Assembly: GCF_900590885.1 (NCBI RefSeq)
Contig: NZ_UUON01000004.1
Coordinates: 558,001 to 622,000 of the forward strand
Length of the DNA: 64,000 bases
Source of the DNA: Pseudomonas viridiflava
GTDB taxonomy: Bacteria > Pseudomonadota > Gammaproteobacteria > Pseudomonadales > Pseudomonadaceae
Reading direction: 5' to 3'
Shown one piece after another: positions 21,991-30,703 of the stretch. Both the position numbers and the translations under genes were made by a program. Every line of letters begins with the position of its first letter. Position 1 is the first letter of the stretch. The notes under the pieces are model-generated. The model searched no databases and was not told where the DNA came from. It saw only the letters and a list, made by a program, of their open reading frames with translations.

Positions 21991-23506
21991 TGCCAGTGTG
22001 GTGATACGCCCGCGCACTGCCTGGGAAGCAATGGACCTTGGCGTACTAATGGCCCGGGAACATCGCCTGCTATTAATGGGCAGTTGGGCCCTGGTGACCC
22101 TGCCCGTGTTTGCCTTGCTCAGCGCGTTACTGTGGAAATACCCGTCCACCGCCATGTTCCTGTTCTGGTGGTTCAAGCCGGCATTCGACCGACTGCCGCT
22201 GTACATTCTGTCCAAGGCCTTGTTTGGCGAAACGCCCAGCCTCAAACAGGCCGTACGCCAATGGCCGCGCCTGCTTAAAGGCCAATTGCTGGCCAGCCTG
22301 ACCTGGCGACGGTTCAGCCTGAGCCGCAGTTTTGTCATGCCGGTGAGCCAACTGGAGGGCCTGGACGGCCAGGCGCGCCAAAAACGCCTGGGCGTGTTGC
22401 AGCAACGCAATGCCGGTGCCGCGCGCTGGTTGACCACCATCGGAGTGCATCTGGAGATAGGCCTGTGGTTCGGTTGCATGGCGTTGTTCTATCTATTGAT
22501 TCCCCAACAGCTCGAAATGGATTGGGACTGGCAGCGCCTGGCAACGGCAACGGGTACGCAAGGGTTATGGCTGGAGCACTTGGGTAATGCCTTCTACGCC
22601 CTGATCCTGGTGTTTTGGGAACCTGTTTATGTCGCCTGCGGTTTCAGCCTGTACCTCAACCGCCGTACCACCCTCGAAGCCTGGGACCTGGAGCTGGTAT
22701 TCCGGCGCCTTCGCCAACGCCTGAGCAGTGTCGCGCCTGTGTTATTGCTGTTGATCGGGCTGATGCTGCTACCGTTGAGCCCGCCCGTCATGGCCGACAC
22801 GCCCACTGCCACACAGCCACTGAGCACTCAAGGCGCCAGCCAATCCATCAAGTCCCTGCTGGAAAAGCCGCCTTTCAAAAACCCGGAAACCGTCACCCGC
22901 TACCGTTTTGGCGACGATAAACCCACGGTTAAAAACAAGGCACACAGCGACGGCAAACTCCCGGCCTGGCTGCAGGCCTTGCTGGACAACTTGAACAGCA
23001 ATACCTTCAAGCACATCGCCCAGGGACTGGAAGTGCTGTTATGGAGCCTCCTGATCGGTGGCCTGGCCTTGTTGGTGTGGCGTTATCGCGACTGGTTGCG
23101 CACCTTTGCAGGCCGACGCGGGCCACGCAAGGCCAAAGCCGCCACACCTGCCCCCACACAATTGTTCGGCCTGGAGCTGGGCGCCGAAACCTTCCCCGAG
23201 GACATCGCCAGCACCGCCGAACAGCTATGGGCCACCCAGCCACGGGAGGCTCTGGGCCTGCTGTATCGAGGGCTGCTCAGCCGGTTACTGCATGACTTCA
23301 ACCTGCCATTGAAAAGCGCCGACACCGAAGGTCAGGTGCTGGAACACATTCACCAGTTACAGCAACCGCATTTGCTGGCCTTCAGCGATGAGTTGACCCG
23401 CCATTGGCAAAACCTCGCCTACGGTCATCACCTCCCTGCGCTCTCAACCCAGCAAAAGCTGTGCAGCGATTGGCGCGCCCTGTTCAATTCCGGAGGCGTG
23501 CGATGA
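21977..23506 (+). CDS. Membrane protein with C-terminal DUF4129
   Basis: 509-aa protein. The N-terminal 270 residues hold several membrane segments (about 45-65, 165-180, 205-225, 250-270). A proline/threonine-rich periplasmic stretch with LEKPPFKNPETVTRYRFGDD follows. A last membrane segment near residue 360 (VLLWSLLIGGLALLVWRYRD) leads into the cytoplasmic DUF4129 domain (REALGLLYRGLLSRLLHDFN). DUF4129 is often near transglutaminase or MoxR/DUF58 genes. ATG at 21977 has GGAAGGA upstream. It overlaps the SpoIIM-like gene by 14 bp and the next gene by 4 bp. Function unknown. Confidence 0.85.
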   Translation: MRLSDASVVIRPRTAWEAMDLGVLMAREHRLLLMGSWALVTLPVFALLSALLWKYPSTAMFLFWWFKPAFDRLPLYILSKALFGETPSLKQAVRQWPRLLKGQLLASLTWRRFSLSRSFVMPVSQLEGLDGQARQKRLGVLQQRNAGAARWLTTIGVHLEIGLWFGCMALFYLLIPQQLEMDWDWQRLATATGTQGLWLEHLGNAFYALILVFWEPVYVACGFSLYLNRRTTLEAWDLELVFRRLRQRLSSVAPVLLLLIGLMLLPLSPPVMADTPTATQPLSTQGASQSIKSLLEKPPFKNPETVTRYRFGDDKPTVKNKAHSDGKLPAWLQALLDNLNSNTFKHIAQGLEVLLWSLLIGGLALLVWRYRDWLRTFAGRRGPRKAKAATPAPTQLFGLELGAETFPEDIASTAEQLWATQPREALGLLYRGLLSRLLHDFNLPLKSADTEGQVLEHIHQLQQPHLLAFSDELTRHWQNLAYGHHLPALSTQQKLCSDWRALFNSGGVR

Positions 23507-24672
23507 ACCGAGCATTATTGTGGGCAGGGCTGCTACTGGCGTGCCTGCTTGGCGCCGGCGGCCTTTACGCCTGGAGCAAAGCGATTCCCTACGAGGTAGT
23601 GGTGGATCGTGGCCCTGCCCCGGAGGCCCTGGCCAACCCTTACCTGGCGGCCGAGCACTTTCTGCGCCAACAAGGCCTCGCCGTGGCGCATGCCAATAGC
23701 CTGGAGCGGCTGGCTACCCTGTCACCAAAGGGCAACAGCCTCTTGATACTCGGCGAACGCAGCAACATGTCGCCACGCCAGGTAGAGCAACTGCTGGGCT
23801 GGGCCAAATCCGGCGGCCATCTGTTGGTGGTGGCGCAGGCGCTATGGGATGAAGAGTCCGGTAAAAGCGGCGACCTGTTACTTGATCGCCTGTCTATCCA
23901 CCAGGCCCTGAGTGACGATCCAGAAGACCTCGAGACCGCACCTGAAAAGCCCCGAAAAAACAAAGCGCCAGACCTGACCAAGCTGTATGTCGACAATGAA
24001 ACCGCTCCGGCCTATTTCAGCTTCGACACCGACTTCAACCTCACCGACCCCAAACACCTGGCGCAGTTTTCCGCCAACAGCGCCAGGTCGAGCCACCTGA
24101 TGCAGCTCGACCTCGGCGAAGGCAGCGTCACGGTGATCACCGACAGTGACCTGTGGAAAACCCCCGACATCGGCAAACACGACAATGCCTGGCTGCTGTG
24201 GTACCTGAACCAGGGCACAGCCGTGACCTTGCTGTTCAACAGCGACTTCGACGACCTGTTTACCCTGCTGCTGCGATATTTCCCCCAGGCCCTGGTGGCA
24301 CTCCTGACCTTGGTCGCACTGGCACTTTGGCACGCCGGCATACGCCAGGGCCCGATCCAGGCGCCCGCGCCCAAGGCGCGCCGCCAGTTGCAGGAACACC
24401 TGAAAGCCAGCGCCGACTTCCTGCTACGCCGCAGTGGCCAGGGCACGCTGTTGCACGCCTTGCAGCGCGATATCCTGCGCGCCGCCCGGCATCGCCATCC
24501 AGGTTTTGAACACCTCGACAACGCAGAACAGTGGCAGGTGCTTGAACACCTGACGCGCCAACCCTCCCACGTCATCAGCCAGGCCCTCGGCCCACCTGCG
24601 GCAAAACGGCTTTCCAGCGCCGATTTCAGCCGTCAGGTGGCATGTCTGCAAACACTCAGGAATGCCCTATGA
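23503..24672 (+). CDS. DUF4350-containing membrane protein
   Basis: 389-aa protein. An N-terminal membrane anchor (LLWAGLLLACLLGAGGLYAW, residues 4-23) precedes a periplasmic DUF4350 domain (about 35-265) with NPYLAAEHFLRQQG and LLILGERSNMSP. This domain resembles GATase-like sensors lacking enzymatic residues. A second membrane helix (ALVALLTLVALALWHAG, about 260-285) leads to a C-terminal helical segment. ATG at 23503 has CGGAGG upstream and overlaps the preceding stop (ATGA). Membership in the MoxR/DUF58 operon is conserved in many phyla. Role unknown. Confidence 0.82.
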   Translation: MNRALLWAGLLLACLLGAGGLYAWSKAIPYEVVVDRGPAPEALANPYLAAEHFLRQQGLAVAHANSLERLATLSPKGNSLLILGERSNMSPRQVEQLLGWAKSGGHLLVVAQALWDEESGKSGDLLLDRLSIHQALSDDPEDLETAPEKPRKNKAPDLTKLYVDNETAPAYFSFDTDFNLTDPKHLAQFSANSARSSHLMQLDLGEGSVTVITDSDLWKTPDIGKHDNAWLLWYLNQGTAVTLLFNSDFDDLFTLLLRYFPQALVALLTLVALALWHAGIRQGPIQAPAPKARRQLQEHLKASADFLLRRSGQGTLLHALQRDILRAARHRHPGFEHLDNAEQWQVLEHLTRQPSHVISQALGPPAAKRLSSADFSRQVACLQTLRNAL

Positions 24673-25664
24673 GCGAAATCCCAACCGCCACCGCCCTGAC
24701 CAGCGAAACCCTGAAGCGTGCCAGCCAGCAAGCCCAGGCCCTGCGCGTCGAGCTGCGCAAGGCGGTGATAGGCCAGGACCAGGTGATCGACGATGTCCTT
24801 ACCGCACTGATCGCTGGCGGCCATGTGTTGCTCGAAGGCGTACCGGGCCTTGGCAAAACCTTGCTGGTACGGGCCTTGGCGCGTTGTTTCGACGGCGACT
24901 TTGCGCGCATCCAGTTCACCCCCGACCTGATGCCCAGTGACGTCACCGGGCACGCCGTGTACGACCTGCACACCGAACAGTTCAAGTTGCGCAAAGGGCC
25001 GGTGTTCACCCATTTGTTGCTCGCCGACGAAATCAACCGCGCCCCGGCCAAGACTCAGGCCGCCCTGCTTGAGGCCATGCAGGAACGACAGGTCACCCTC
25101 GAAGGCGAGGCACTGCCCATCGGGCAGCCCTTCATGGTGCTGGCCACGCAGAACCCCATCGAACAGGAAGGCACCTACCCCCTTCCGGAAGCCGAACTGG
25201 ACCGCTTCATGTTGAAGGTACGCATGGACTATCCGGACGCGCAGCAGGAGCTGGAGATGGTGCGCGAAGTGACACGCTCGTCCCGGGCCGACATGCTCGA
25301 TGTGCACCCACTGCAGAGGGTGCTGCTGGCCGAAGACGTGCTGCAATTGCAACAAGTCGCCAGTGAGCTTGCCCTGGATGAACAAGTACTCGACTACGCC
25401 GTGCGCCTGGCACGAGCCACCCGCAGTTGGCCAGGGCTGGCCATCGGCGCCGGCCCACGGGCCTCCATCGCCCTGGTACGTGGCGCCCGCGCCCGCGCAC
25501 TGTTGCGCGGCGGCGAGTTCGTCACCCCGGATGACATCAAGGGCTGCGCCTTGGCGGTATTGCGCCATCGGGTGCGTATAGCGCCGGAGCTGGACATCGA
25601 CGGGCTGGAGGTCGACCAGGTGCTCAAGCAGCTGCTGGACCAGATTCCGGCGCCCCGGCAATGA
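24669..25664 (+). CDS. MoxR-family AAA+ ATPase
   Basis: 331-aa MoxR AAA+ ATPase, a chaperone-type motor thought to remodel or activate protein complexes. Walker A is EGVPGLGKTLLVRALA, Walker B THLLLADEINRAPAKTQAALL, sensor 1 ATQNPIEQEGTYPLPEAELDRF, and arginine-finger/sensor 2 residues lie toward the C-terminal lid. Length is standard. ATG at 24669 overlaps the preceding stop. MoxR proteins usually act on von Willebrand A-type partners; the DUF58 protein encoded 7 bp downstream is the likely one. Confidence 0.95.
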   Translation: MSEIPTATALTSETLKRASQQAQALRVELRKAVIGQDQVIDDVLTALIAGGHVLLEGVPGLGKTLLVRALARCFDGDFARIQFTPDLMPSDVTGHAVYDLHTEQFKLRKGPVFTHLLLADEINRAPAKTQAALLEAMQERQVTLEGEALPIGQPFMVLATQNPIEQEGTYPLPEAELDRFMLKVRMDYPDAQQELEMVREVTRSSRADMLDVHPLQRVLLAEDVLQLQQVASELALDEQVLDYAVRLARATRSWPGLAIGAGPRASIALVRGARARALLRGGEFVTPDDIKGCALAVLRHRVRIAPELDIDGLEVDQVLKQLLDQIPAPRQ

Positions 25665-25671
25665 CTCGCCC

Positions 25672-27003
25672 ATGAAACCTACCCGTCTGCTGTTGTCCTG
25701 GCTTGGCGTCCTGCTGGGCCTGAGCATCCTGTTGGGTACCGCCGCAGCCTTGCAGCTCAAGGTGCCCGACACCCTGCACTCGGTGGCGTGGGGCTTGCTT
25801 CTGGCGCTGTTGCTGCTGGCGGTGCTGGATGCCTTGCGTCTGCGCCACCGCCCCTCCCCGCGCGTGCAACGGCAAATGCCCGGCAGCCTGGCGTTGGGCC
25901 GTTGGGGTGAGGTACGCCTGGCGCTGGAGCACGACTATCCACAACCACTGACCGTGCAGGTGGTCGATCATGTGCCCGATGGGCTGACGGTGGAGAACAT
26001 GCCCCAAGCCATCGAGCTGCGCCCCGGTGAACGCAGCGAACTGGGGTATCGCCTTCGGCCTCTGCGGCGCGGGCACTTCAGTTTCACCCGTTGCGAAATC
26101 CACCTGCCCAGCCCCCTGGGCCTGTGGTCGGCACGGCGCTTTATCGAGGTCAGCGATGTTACCCGCGTATACCCGGATTTCGCCCGCTTGTACGGCGCGC
26201 AATTGCTGGGTGTGGATAACTGGCTGAGCCAGTTGGGCGTACGCCAGCACCAACGACGGGGGTTGGGGCAGGAGTTTCACCAACTGCGCGAGTTTCGCGA
26301 GGGTGACAGCCTGCGGCAGATCGACTGGAAGGCCACCGCTCGGCAGCGCACGCCTATCGCCCGGGAATACCAGGACGAGCGCGACCAACAGATCGTATTC
26401 ATGCTTGATTGCGGCCGACGTATGCGCAGTCAGGATGGCGAGCTGGCGCATTTTGACCACGCCCTCAACGCCTGCCTGCTGCTCAGCTATGTCGCCTTGC
26501 GCCAGGGTGATGCCGTGGGGCTATGCACCTTTGCCGCTGACCAGCCACGCTACCTGGCCCCCGTCAAGGGCAGCAGCCAGTTGAACCTGTTGCTCAATAC
26601 GGTGTACGACCTGGACAGCACCCGACGAACAGCCGACTACGAGGCGGCGGCAAACCAACTGCTGGCCCGGCAGAAACGTCGGGCATTGGTGATTGTGGTC
26701 ACCAACCTGCGCGATGAGGACGATGAGGCGCTGCTCGCCGCCGTCAAGCGCATCAGCCGCCAGCATAGGGTGCTGGTGGCCAGCCTGCGGGAGGAAGTCC
26801 TCGATCAACTGCGCCAATCCCCGGTACAAACCCTATCGGAGGCGCTGGCCTACAGCGGCACCGTGGATTACCTCAATACTCGGGATGAACTGCATGACCG
26901 CTTGAGCGCCCACGGGCTGTCGGTGCTGGATACCCTGCCCGCGGAAATGGGCGCGGCGCTGGTAACCCGTTACCTGGGCTGGAAGAAGGCTGGCGTGCTC
27001 TAA
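25672..27003 (+). CDS. DUF58 protein with VWA-like fold
   Basis: 443-aa protein, last in the MoxR operon. Two N-terminal membrane helices (about residues 8-25 and 32-52) are followed by an immunoglobulin-like region. The DUF58 signature is GQEFHQLREFREGDSL and QIDWKATARQ, then REYQDERDQQIVFMLDCGRRM, where the Asp-x-Gly-x-x-Met resembles a degenerate MIDAS of von Willebrand A domains (about 240-400). DUF58 proteins are presumed targets of MoxR ATPases. The start at 25672 is 7 bp after the MoxR stop. I see no clear terminator beyond it, only an imperfect GCGC-rich dyad at 27010-27035. Confidence 0.9.
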   Translation: MKPTRLLLSWLGVLLGLSILLGTAAALQLKVPDTLHSVAWGLLLALLLLAVLDALRLRHRPSPRVQRQMPGSLALGRWGEVRLALEHDYPQPLTVQVVDHVPDGLTVENMPQAIELRPGERSELGYRLRPLRRGHFSFTRCEIHLPSPLGLWSARRFIEVSDVTRVYPDFARLYGAQLLGVDNWLSQLGVRQHQRRGLGQEFHQLREFREGDSLRQIDWKATARQRTPIAREYQDERDQQIVFMLDCGRRMRSQDGELAHFDHALNACLLLSYVALRQGDAVGLCTFAADQPRYLAPVKGSSQLNLLLNTVYDLDSTRRTADYEAAANQLLARQKRRALVIVVTNLRDEDDEALLAAVKRISRQHRVLVASLREEVLDQLRQSPVQTLSEALAYSGTVDYLNTRDELHDRLSAHGLSVLDTLPAEMGAALVTRYLGWKKAGVL

Positions 27004-27084
27004 CTAAAAAACGCGCTGAAAAAAAAGCGCGCGCGACCACAGCCAGGGCAGTAACGCCCGAACCGGGTCGACAGCGCGCCGAAC

Positions 27085-27444
27085 CTAGGCCGAAGCCTGC
27101 AAGGGATCGAAACTGAAGTAATTCAACAAAACGTTAATCAGTTGCCCGTATTCCTCGGACGCCTGGAGCACGCTGAAGCCGGAATCGTAATGCTGCGGGT
27201 TGATATCCTCATGGCTCCACAAGCAGGTAGCCGTGAGGTCGATGGCTTGGAAGGTGTCGTCCGCCGCGGGAATCTTCAAGCGCAGCTCGAAGTCCACGCC
27301 CACCATCATGGGCAACTGGCTGATTAACATCAGCCCGTCTTCCGAGACATTTCCCAAAAACCCAATGGGCTTGTCGGTGAGGCGGTTAAACACTTGCAGG
27401 AAATAAGGTAACTGATGCCGCTCGATCCGTCGGTCGGTAAACAT
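27085..27444 (-). CDS. PilZ-domain cyclic di-GMP receptor
   Basis: 119-aa single-domain PilZ protein. The binding signature is complete: RRIER (RxxxR) near the N terminus and NVSEDG (D/NxSxxG) about 22 residues later. Such proteins bind cyclic di-GMP and relay it to partners controlling motility, exopolysaccharide or virulence. I start at 27444 (MFTDRRIERHQ); the frame extends upstream to 27615, but that extra segment is low-complexity and unlike the family. It converges with the DUF58 gene. Target unknown. Confidence 0.88.
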   Translation of the reverse strand: MFTDRRIERHQLPYFLQVFNRLTDKPIGFLGNVSEDGLMLISQLPMMVGVDFELRLKIPAADDTFQAIDLTATCLWSHEDINPQHYDSGFSVLQASEEYGQLINVLLNYFSFDPLQASA

Positions 27445-27668
27445 GGTGAGATCGCCATCCTGTGGCCATGACTCTGGCCGTGCCAGTGATTCGGAACGAG
27501 CAAAGCACTCGCTCTCCCTGGATCTCGGTGTGACAACAGACAACGCTTTGTCACTGGACAGCTGCCGAGTCCGGGCCCTGCATTCATTCGAATTGAAACT
27601 TGTACAAATGAACATTCAAAGGATAGCCCAAGACTGGCAGCAGGCCAGTTATGAAATGACGAATATCA

Positions 27669-28043
27669 TTATAAAGACGCGGGACGCGTCTGTGCCGCGC
27701 GTGCGCCGGGGTAATGCCCCAGTTGCTGCAGGGTGTCCAACCTGGCGCGAGCACGGTAAGCGTACTCACTCGACGGGTACTGATTGATGATGAATTGGTA
27801 GGTTTGCACCGCATCGACGAACAGTTTCTGCCGTTCCAGGCATTGCCCACGCAGCATCGACACCTCGGGCTGCACGTAACGCCGGGTGCGGCTTTCACGG
27901 TCGACCTGGGACAATTCCAGGGTGACGCGCTCACAGTCACCGACCTTGTACGCACGGTAGGCGTTGTTCAAGTGGTGGTCCATCGACCAGCGGGTGCAGC
28001 CGACAACACTGACGGCCAGGGCAGCAATGAGCAAAATTCGCAT
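27669..28043 (-). CDS. Small TPR-like lipoprotein
   Basis: 124-aa secreted lipoprotein. The signal peptide MRILLIAALAVSVVGC ends in lipobox VVGC (C16). The mature part has two helical repeats of tetratricopeptide type (NAYRAYKVGDCERVTLELSQV and DAVQTYQFIINQYPSSEYAYRARARLD), the second resembling BamD/YfgL-type TPR units. A role in envelope assembly is possible but unproven. The start is supported by AGGAG upstream (GACAGGAGAACCCTC before ATG). It is divergent from pyk. Confidence 0.82.
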   Translation of the reverse strand: MRILLIAALAVSVVGCTRWSMDHHLNNAYRAYKVGDCERVTLELSQVDRESRTRRYVQPEVSMLRGQCLERQKLFVDAVQTYQFIINQYPSSEYAYRARARLDTLQQLGHYPGARAAQTRPASL

Positions 28044-28097
28044 GAGGGTTCTCCTGTCTTGTGCAGTGTATCGACCCCTCGTCGAAAATCTTCAAGG

Positions 28098-28158
28098 TTG
28101 TTCGTATTCAGCCGCAGCGAAAACAAGCCGATCGTCGATAAGTAGTGCAAACGAACAA
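28098..28158. promoter_or_regulatory. 8-bp inverted repeat upstream of pyk
   Basis: TTGTTCGT (28098-28105) and ACGAACAA (28151-28158) form a perfect but widely spaced inverted repeat in the lipoprotein/pyk intergenic region. It may be a regulator site or chance. It does not match the HexR consensus found at edd/gap. Confidence 0.3.
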
Positions 28159-28216
28159 TGACTACAACGAAAGAGCATAGTAGCCTTCCTCAGCGCTTGA
28201 ACTCAGGAGTCTGTGC

Positions 28217-29668
28217 ATGTCCGTCCGTCGTACCAAAATCGTCGCCACCCTTGGCCCGGCCAGCAACTCGCCGGAAGTCCTCGAACAGCTGATTCTGGCT
28301 GGTTTGGACGTTGCCCGTCTGAACTTCTCCCACGGCACCCCGGACGAGCACAAGGCTCGCGCCAAGCTGGTGCGTGACCTGGCTGCCAAGCATGGCCGCT
28401 TCGTGGCATTGCTGGGTGACCTGCAAGGCCCGAAAATCCGTATCGCCAAATTTGCCAACAAGCGGATCGAGCTGAAGATCGGTGACACCTTCACCTTCTC
28501 CACCAGCCACCCGCTGACCGAAGGCAACCAGCAAGTCGTGGGTATCGACTACCCGGACCTGGTCAAGGATTGCGGCGTCGGTGACGAACTGCTGCTGGAC
28601 GACGGCCGTGTGGTGATGCGCGTCGACACTGCTACCCCGACCGAACTGCATTGCACCGTGATCATCGGCGGCCCGCTGTCCGACCACAAAGGCATCAACC
28701 GTCGCGGCGGTGGCCTGACGGCGCCGGCCCTGACTGAAAAAGACAAGGCCGACATCAAGCTCGCCGCCGAAATGGAAGTGGACTACCTCGCCGTGTCCTT
28801 CCCGCGCGACGCTGCCGACATGGAATACGCTCGCAAACTGCGCGACGAAGCCGGCGGTACCGCCTGGCTGGTGGCGAAGATCGAACGCGCCGAAGCCGTG
28901 GCCGATGACGAAACCCTCGACGGCCTGATCAAGGCGTCCGACGCTGTGATGGTTGCCCGTGGCGACCTGGGCGTGGAAATCGGTGACGCCGAGCTGATCG
29001 GTATCCAGAAGAAAATCATCCTGCACGCACGCCGCCACAACAAGGCTGTGATCGTGGCGACCCAGATGATGGAGTCGATGATCCAGAACCCGATGCCGAC
29101 CCGCGCCGAAGTGTCCGACGTGGCCAACGCCGTGCTCGACTACACCGACGCCGTGATGCTATCGGCTGAAAGTGCTGCCGGCCCTTACCCGCTGGAAGCC
29201 GTGCAGGCCATGGCGCGTATTTGCATCGGCGCCGAAAAGCACCCGACCAGCAAGACCTCCAGCCACCGCATCGGCAAAGAGTTCGAAAGCTGCGACCAGA
29301 GCATCGCCCTGGCGGCCATGTACACCGCCAACCACTTCCCGGGTGTGAAGGCGATCATCGCCCTGACCGAAAGTGGCTACACGCCGTTGATCATGTCGCG
29401 CATCCGTTCCTCGGTGCCGATCTACGCGTTCTCCCCGCACCGCGAAACCCAGGCCCGCGCGGCCATGTTCCGTGGCGTGTACACCGTACCGTTCGACCCG
29501 GCCTCGTTGCCGCCGCACGAAGTCAGCCAGGCGGCCATCGACGAGCTGGTCAAGCGTGGCGTTGTGGAGAAAGGCGACTGGGTCATCCTGACCAAGGGCG
29601 ACAGCTACCACACCATCGGCGGCACCAACGGCATGAAGATCCTGCACGTTGGCGACCCAATGGTCTGA
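28217..29668 (+). CDS. pyk: Pyruvate kinase
   Basis: 483-aa glycolytic enzyme converting phosphoenolpyruvate and ADP to pyruvate and ATP. It begins RRTKIVATLGPASNSPE with the substrate-binding LNFSHGTPDEH. The metal and active-site segment VAKIERAEA and the signature MVARGDLGVEIG are followed by TQMMESMIQNPMPTRAE and SAESAAGPYPLEAV. Length (483) and sequence resemble the PykA type of pseudomonads. ATG 28217 follows CAGGAG. A strong terminator follows. It complements the Entner-Doudoroff genes at 47-51 kb. Confidence 0.97.
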   Translation: MSVRRTKIVATLGPASNSPEVLEQLILAGLDVARLNFSHGTPDEHKARAKLVRDLAAKHGRFVALLGDLQGPKIRIAKFANKRIELKIGDTFTFSTSHPLTEGNQQVVGIDYPDLVKDCGVGDELLLDDGRVVMRVDTATPTELHCTVIIGGPLSDHKGINRRGGGLTAPALTEKDKADIKLAAEMEVDYLAVSFPRDAADMEYARKLRDEAGGTAWLVAKIERAEAVADDETLDGLIKASDAVMVARGDLGVEIGDAELIGIQKKIILHARRHNKAVIVATQMMESMIQNPMPTRAEVSDVANAVLDYTDAVMLSAESAAGPYPLEAVQAMARICIGAEKHPTSKTSSHRIGKEFESCDQSIALAAMYTANHFPGVKAIIALTESGYTPLIMSRIRSSVPIYAFSPHRETQARAAMFRGVYTVPFDPASLPPHEVSQAAIDELVKRGVVEKGDWVILTKGDSYHTIGGTNGMKILHVGDPMV

Positions 29669-29683
29669 GTGACTCGCTGAACA

Positions 29684-29718
29684 AAAAAAGCCCCGCCATG
29701 TGAATGGCGGGGCTTTTT
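29684..29718. terminator. Bidirectional terminator after pyk
   Basis: AAAAAGCCCCGCCAT pairs with ATGGCGGGGCTTTTT around GTGA. U-tracts lie on both strands; it serves pyk and the convergent MBL-hydrolase gene. Confidence 0.93.
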
Positions 29719-29734
29719 GCTGCCTGGAAGAACC

Positions 29735-30703
29735 CTATCCTTCGGCCGCGGCATTCACCGGTTTACATGAGGGATACTTCCCGCAGAGCGTGAAGTCGCG
29801 ATAGGCCTTCTGCACAATCTGCCCACCGCTGCGCAAGCGTGCGGCTTCAAGCAACTCCAGCAAATGCGCACGCCCCAACTGCAGCGGTACTTCCTGCGGT
29901 GCAGCGTGCACGCCTATCGGGTTCTCGACATAGGGCGCCCGCTGCTCAATGTGCGAGCCCAGCACATGGGCCACGGGCCGGCTGGCGGTAAAGTCGACCA
30001 GGCGCTGCACACTGTCCTGCATGACCTGTGGGTCGGGGTCGTTCACATAGATCCGCCCCGGATACACAAAGTCACCGGTCAACAGCACGGCGGTCTGACG
30101 GTCGTACACGGCAATGCTCGTCGGGTCGTGCCCCGGCACGGGAATGATGTCGAGCATGCGCCCGCCCAGATCGTAGGCAACGCTTAGTTGCGGCCAACGG
30201 CTAGTGCCAAAAAAAACCTTGAGCCCCTCAAGATCATTGGGTTTTACGAATGTGGTGCCTGGCCGCTTGGCAAACTGGTCATCGCCCACCACATGGTCCG
30301 CATGACCATGCAAATGCGTCACCACCAGAGGGATGGATTGCCGCTTGTTACGTGCCAGCCATTGATTGATCACCTGATCCACCGCCCCCACCACATTCGG
30401 CACGCGGGCAGTAGAAGACCCCGAATCGTCCCCCGCCCCCGTATCAAAAAGGATTGCCCGATCGTTGCCGAACAGCAGGTACAGGAACGGCTTGTCACTG
30501 CTCACGCAGCCCGACTGGCGCAGGATGTAGAAGTTTTCGTTATAGGCGTGCACCTGGAAATCATCGCGAAAAATCGCGCACGCGGCCCCCGCGCTGAACC
30601 ACTGCGCCGGCAATGCGCCCGCTTCGAACGGTGGCGCGGCCTGTGCCGCCCCCGCCATGGCGATCAACAACGCGGCGGCGGCCCAGCCAGTACGCGGGCT
30701 CAT
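29735..30703 (-). CDS. Secreted MBL-fold metallo-hydrolase
   Basis: 322-aa metallo-beta-lactamase-fold hydrolase. A signal peptide (AALLIAMAGAAQA, cleaved near residue 22) directs export. The metal-binding motif is THLHGHADH (HxHxDH), with GHDPTSIAVYD (second-site His) and VLLTGDFVYPG. A further His lies in LGSHIEQR. The substrate is unknown; the fold covers lactonases, glyoxalases and beta-lactamases. Its ATG overlaps the stop of the upstream Old-Yellow-Enzyme gene (ATGA), so the two are translated together. Confidence 0.86.
   Translation of the reverse strand: MSPRTGWAAAALLIAMAGAAQAAPPFEAGALPAQWFSAGAACAIFRDDFQVHAYNENFYILRQSGCVSSDKPFLYLLFGNDRAILFDTGAGDDSGSSTARVPNVVGAVDQVINQWLARNKRQSIPLVVTHLHGHADHVVGDDQFAKRPGTTFVKPNDLEGLKVFFGTSRWPQLSVAYDLGGRMLDIIPVPGHDPTSIAVYDRQTAVLLTGDFVYPGRIYVNDPDPQVMQDSVQRLVDFTASRPVAHVLGSHIEQRAPYVENPIGVHAAPQEVPLQLGRAHLLELLEAARLRSGGQIVQKAYRDFTLCGKYPSCKPVNAAAEG

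Noticed and set aside
27010..27035. GCGC-rich dyad after the DUF58 gene as a terminator
   Set aside because: Arms are short and imperfect and no U-tract follows.
27445..27615. 57-residue N-terminal extension of the PilZ gene
   Set aside because: Extension is low-complexity and unlike PilZ proteins; the RxxxR motif immediately follows the internal ATG at 27444.
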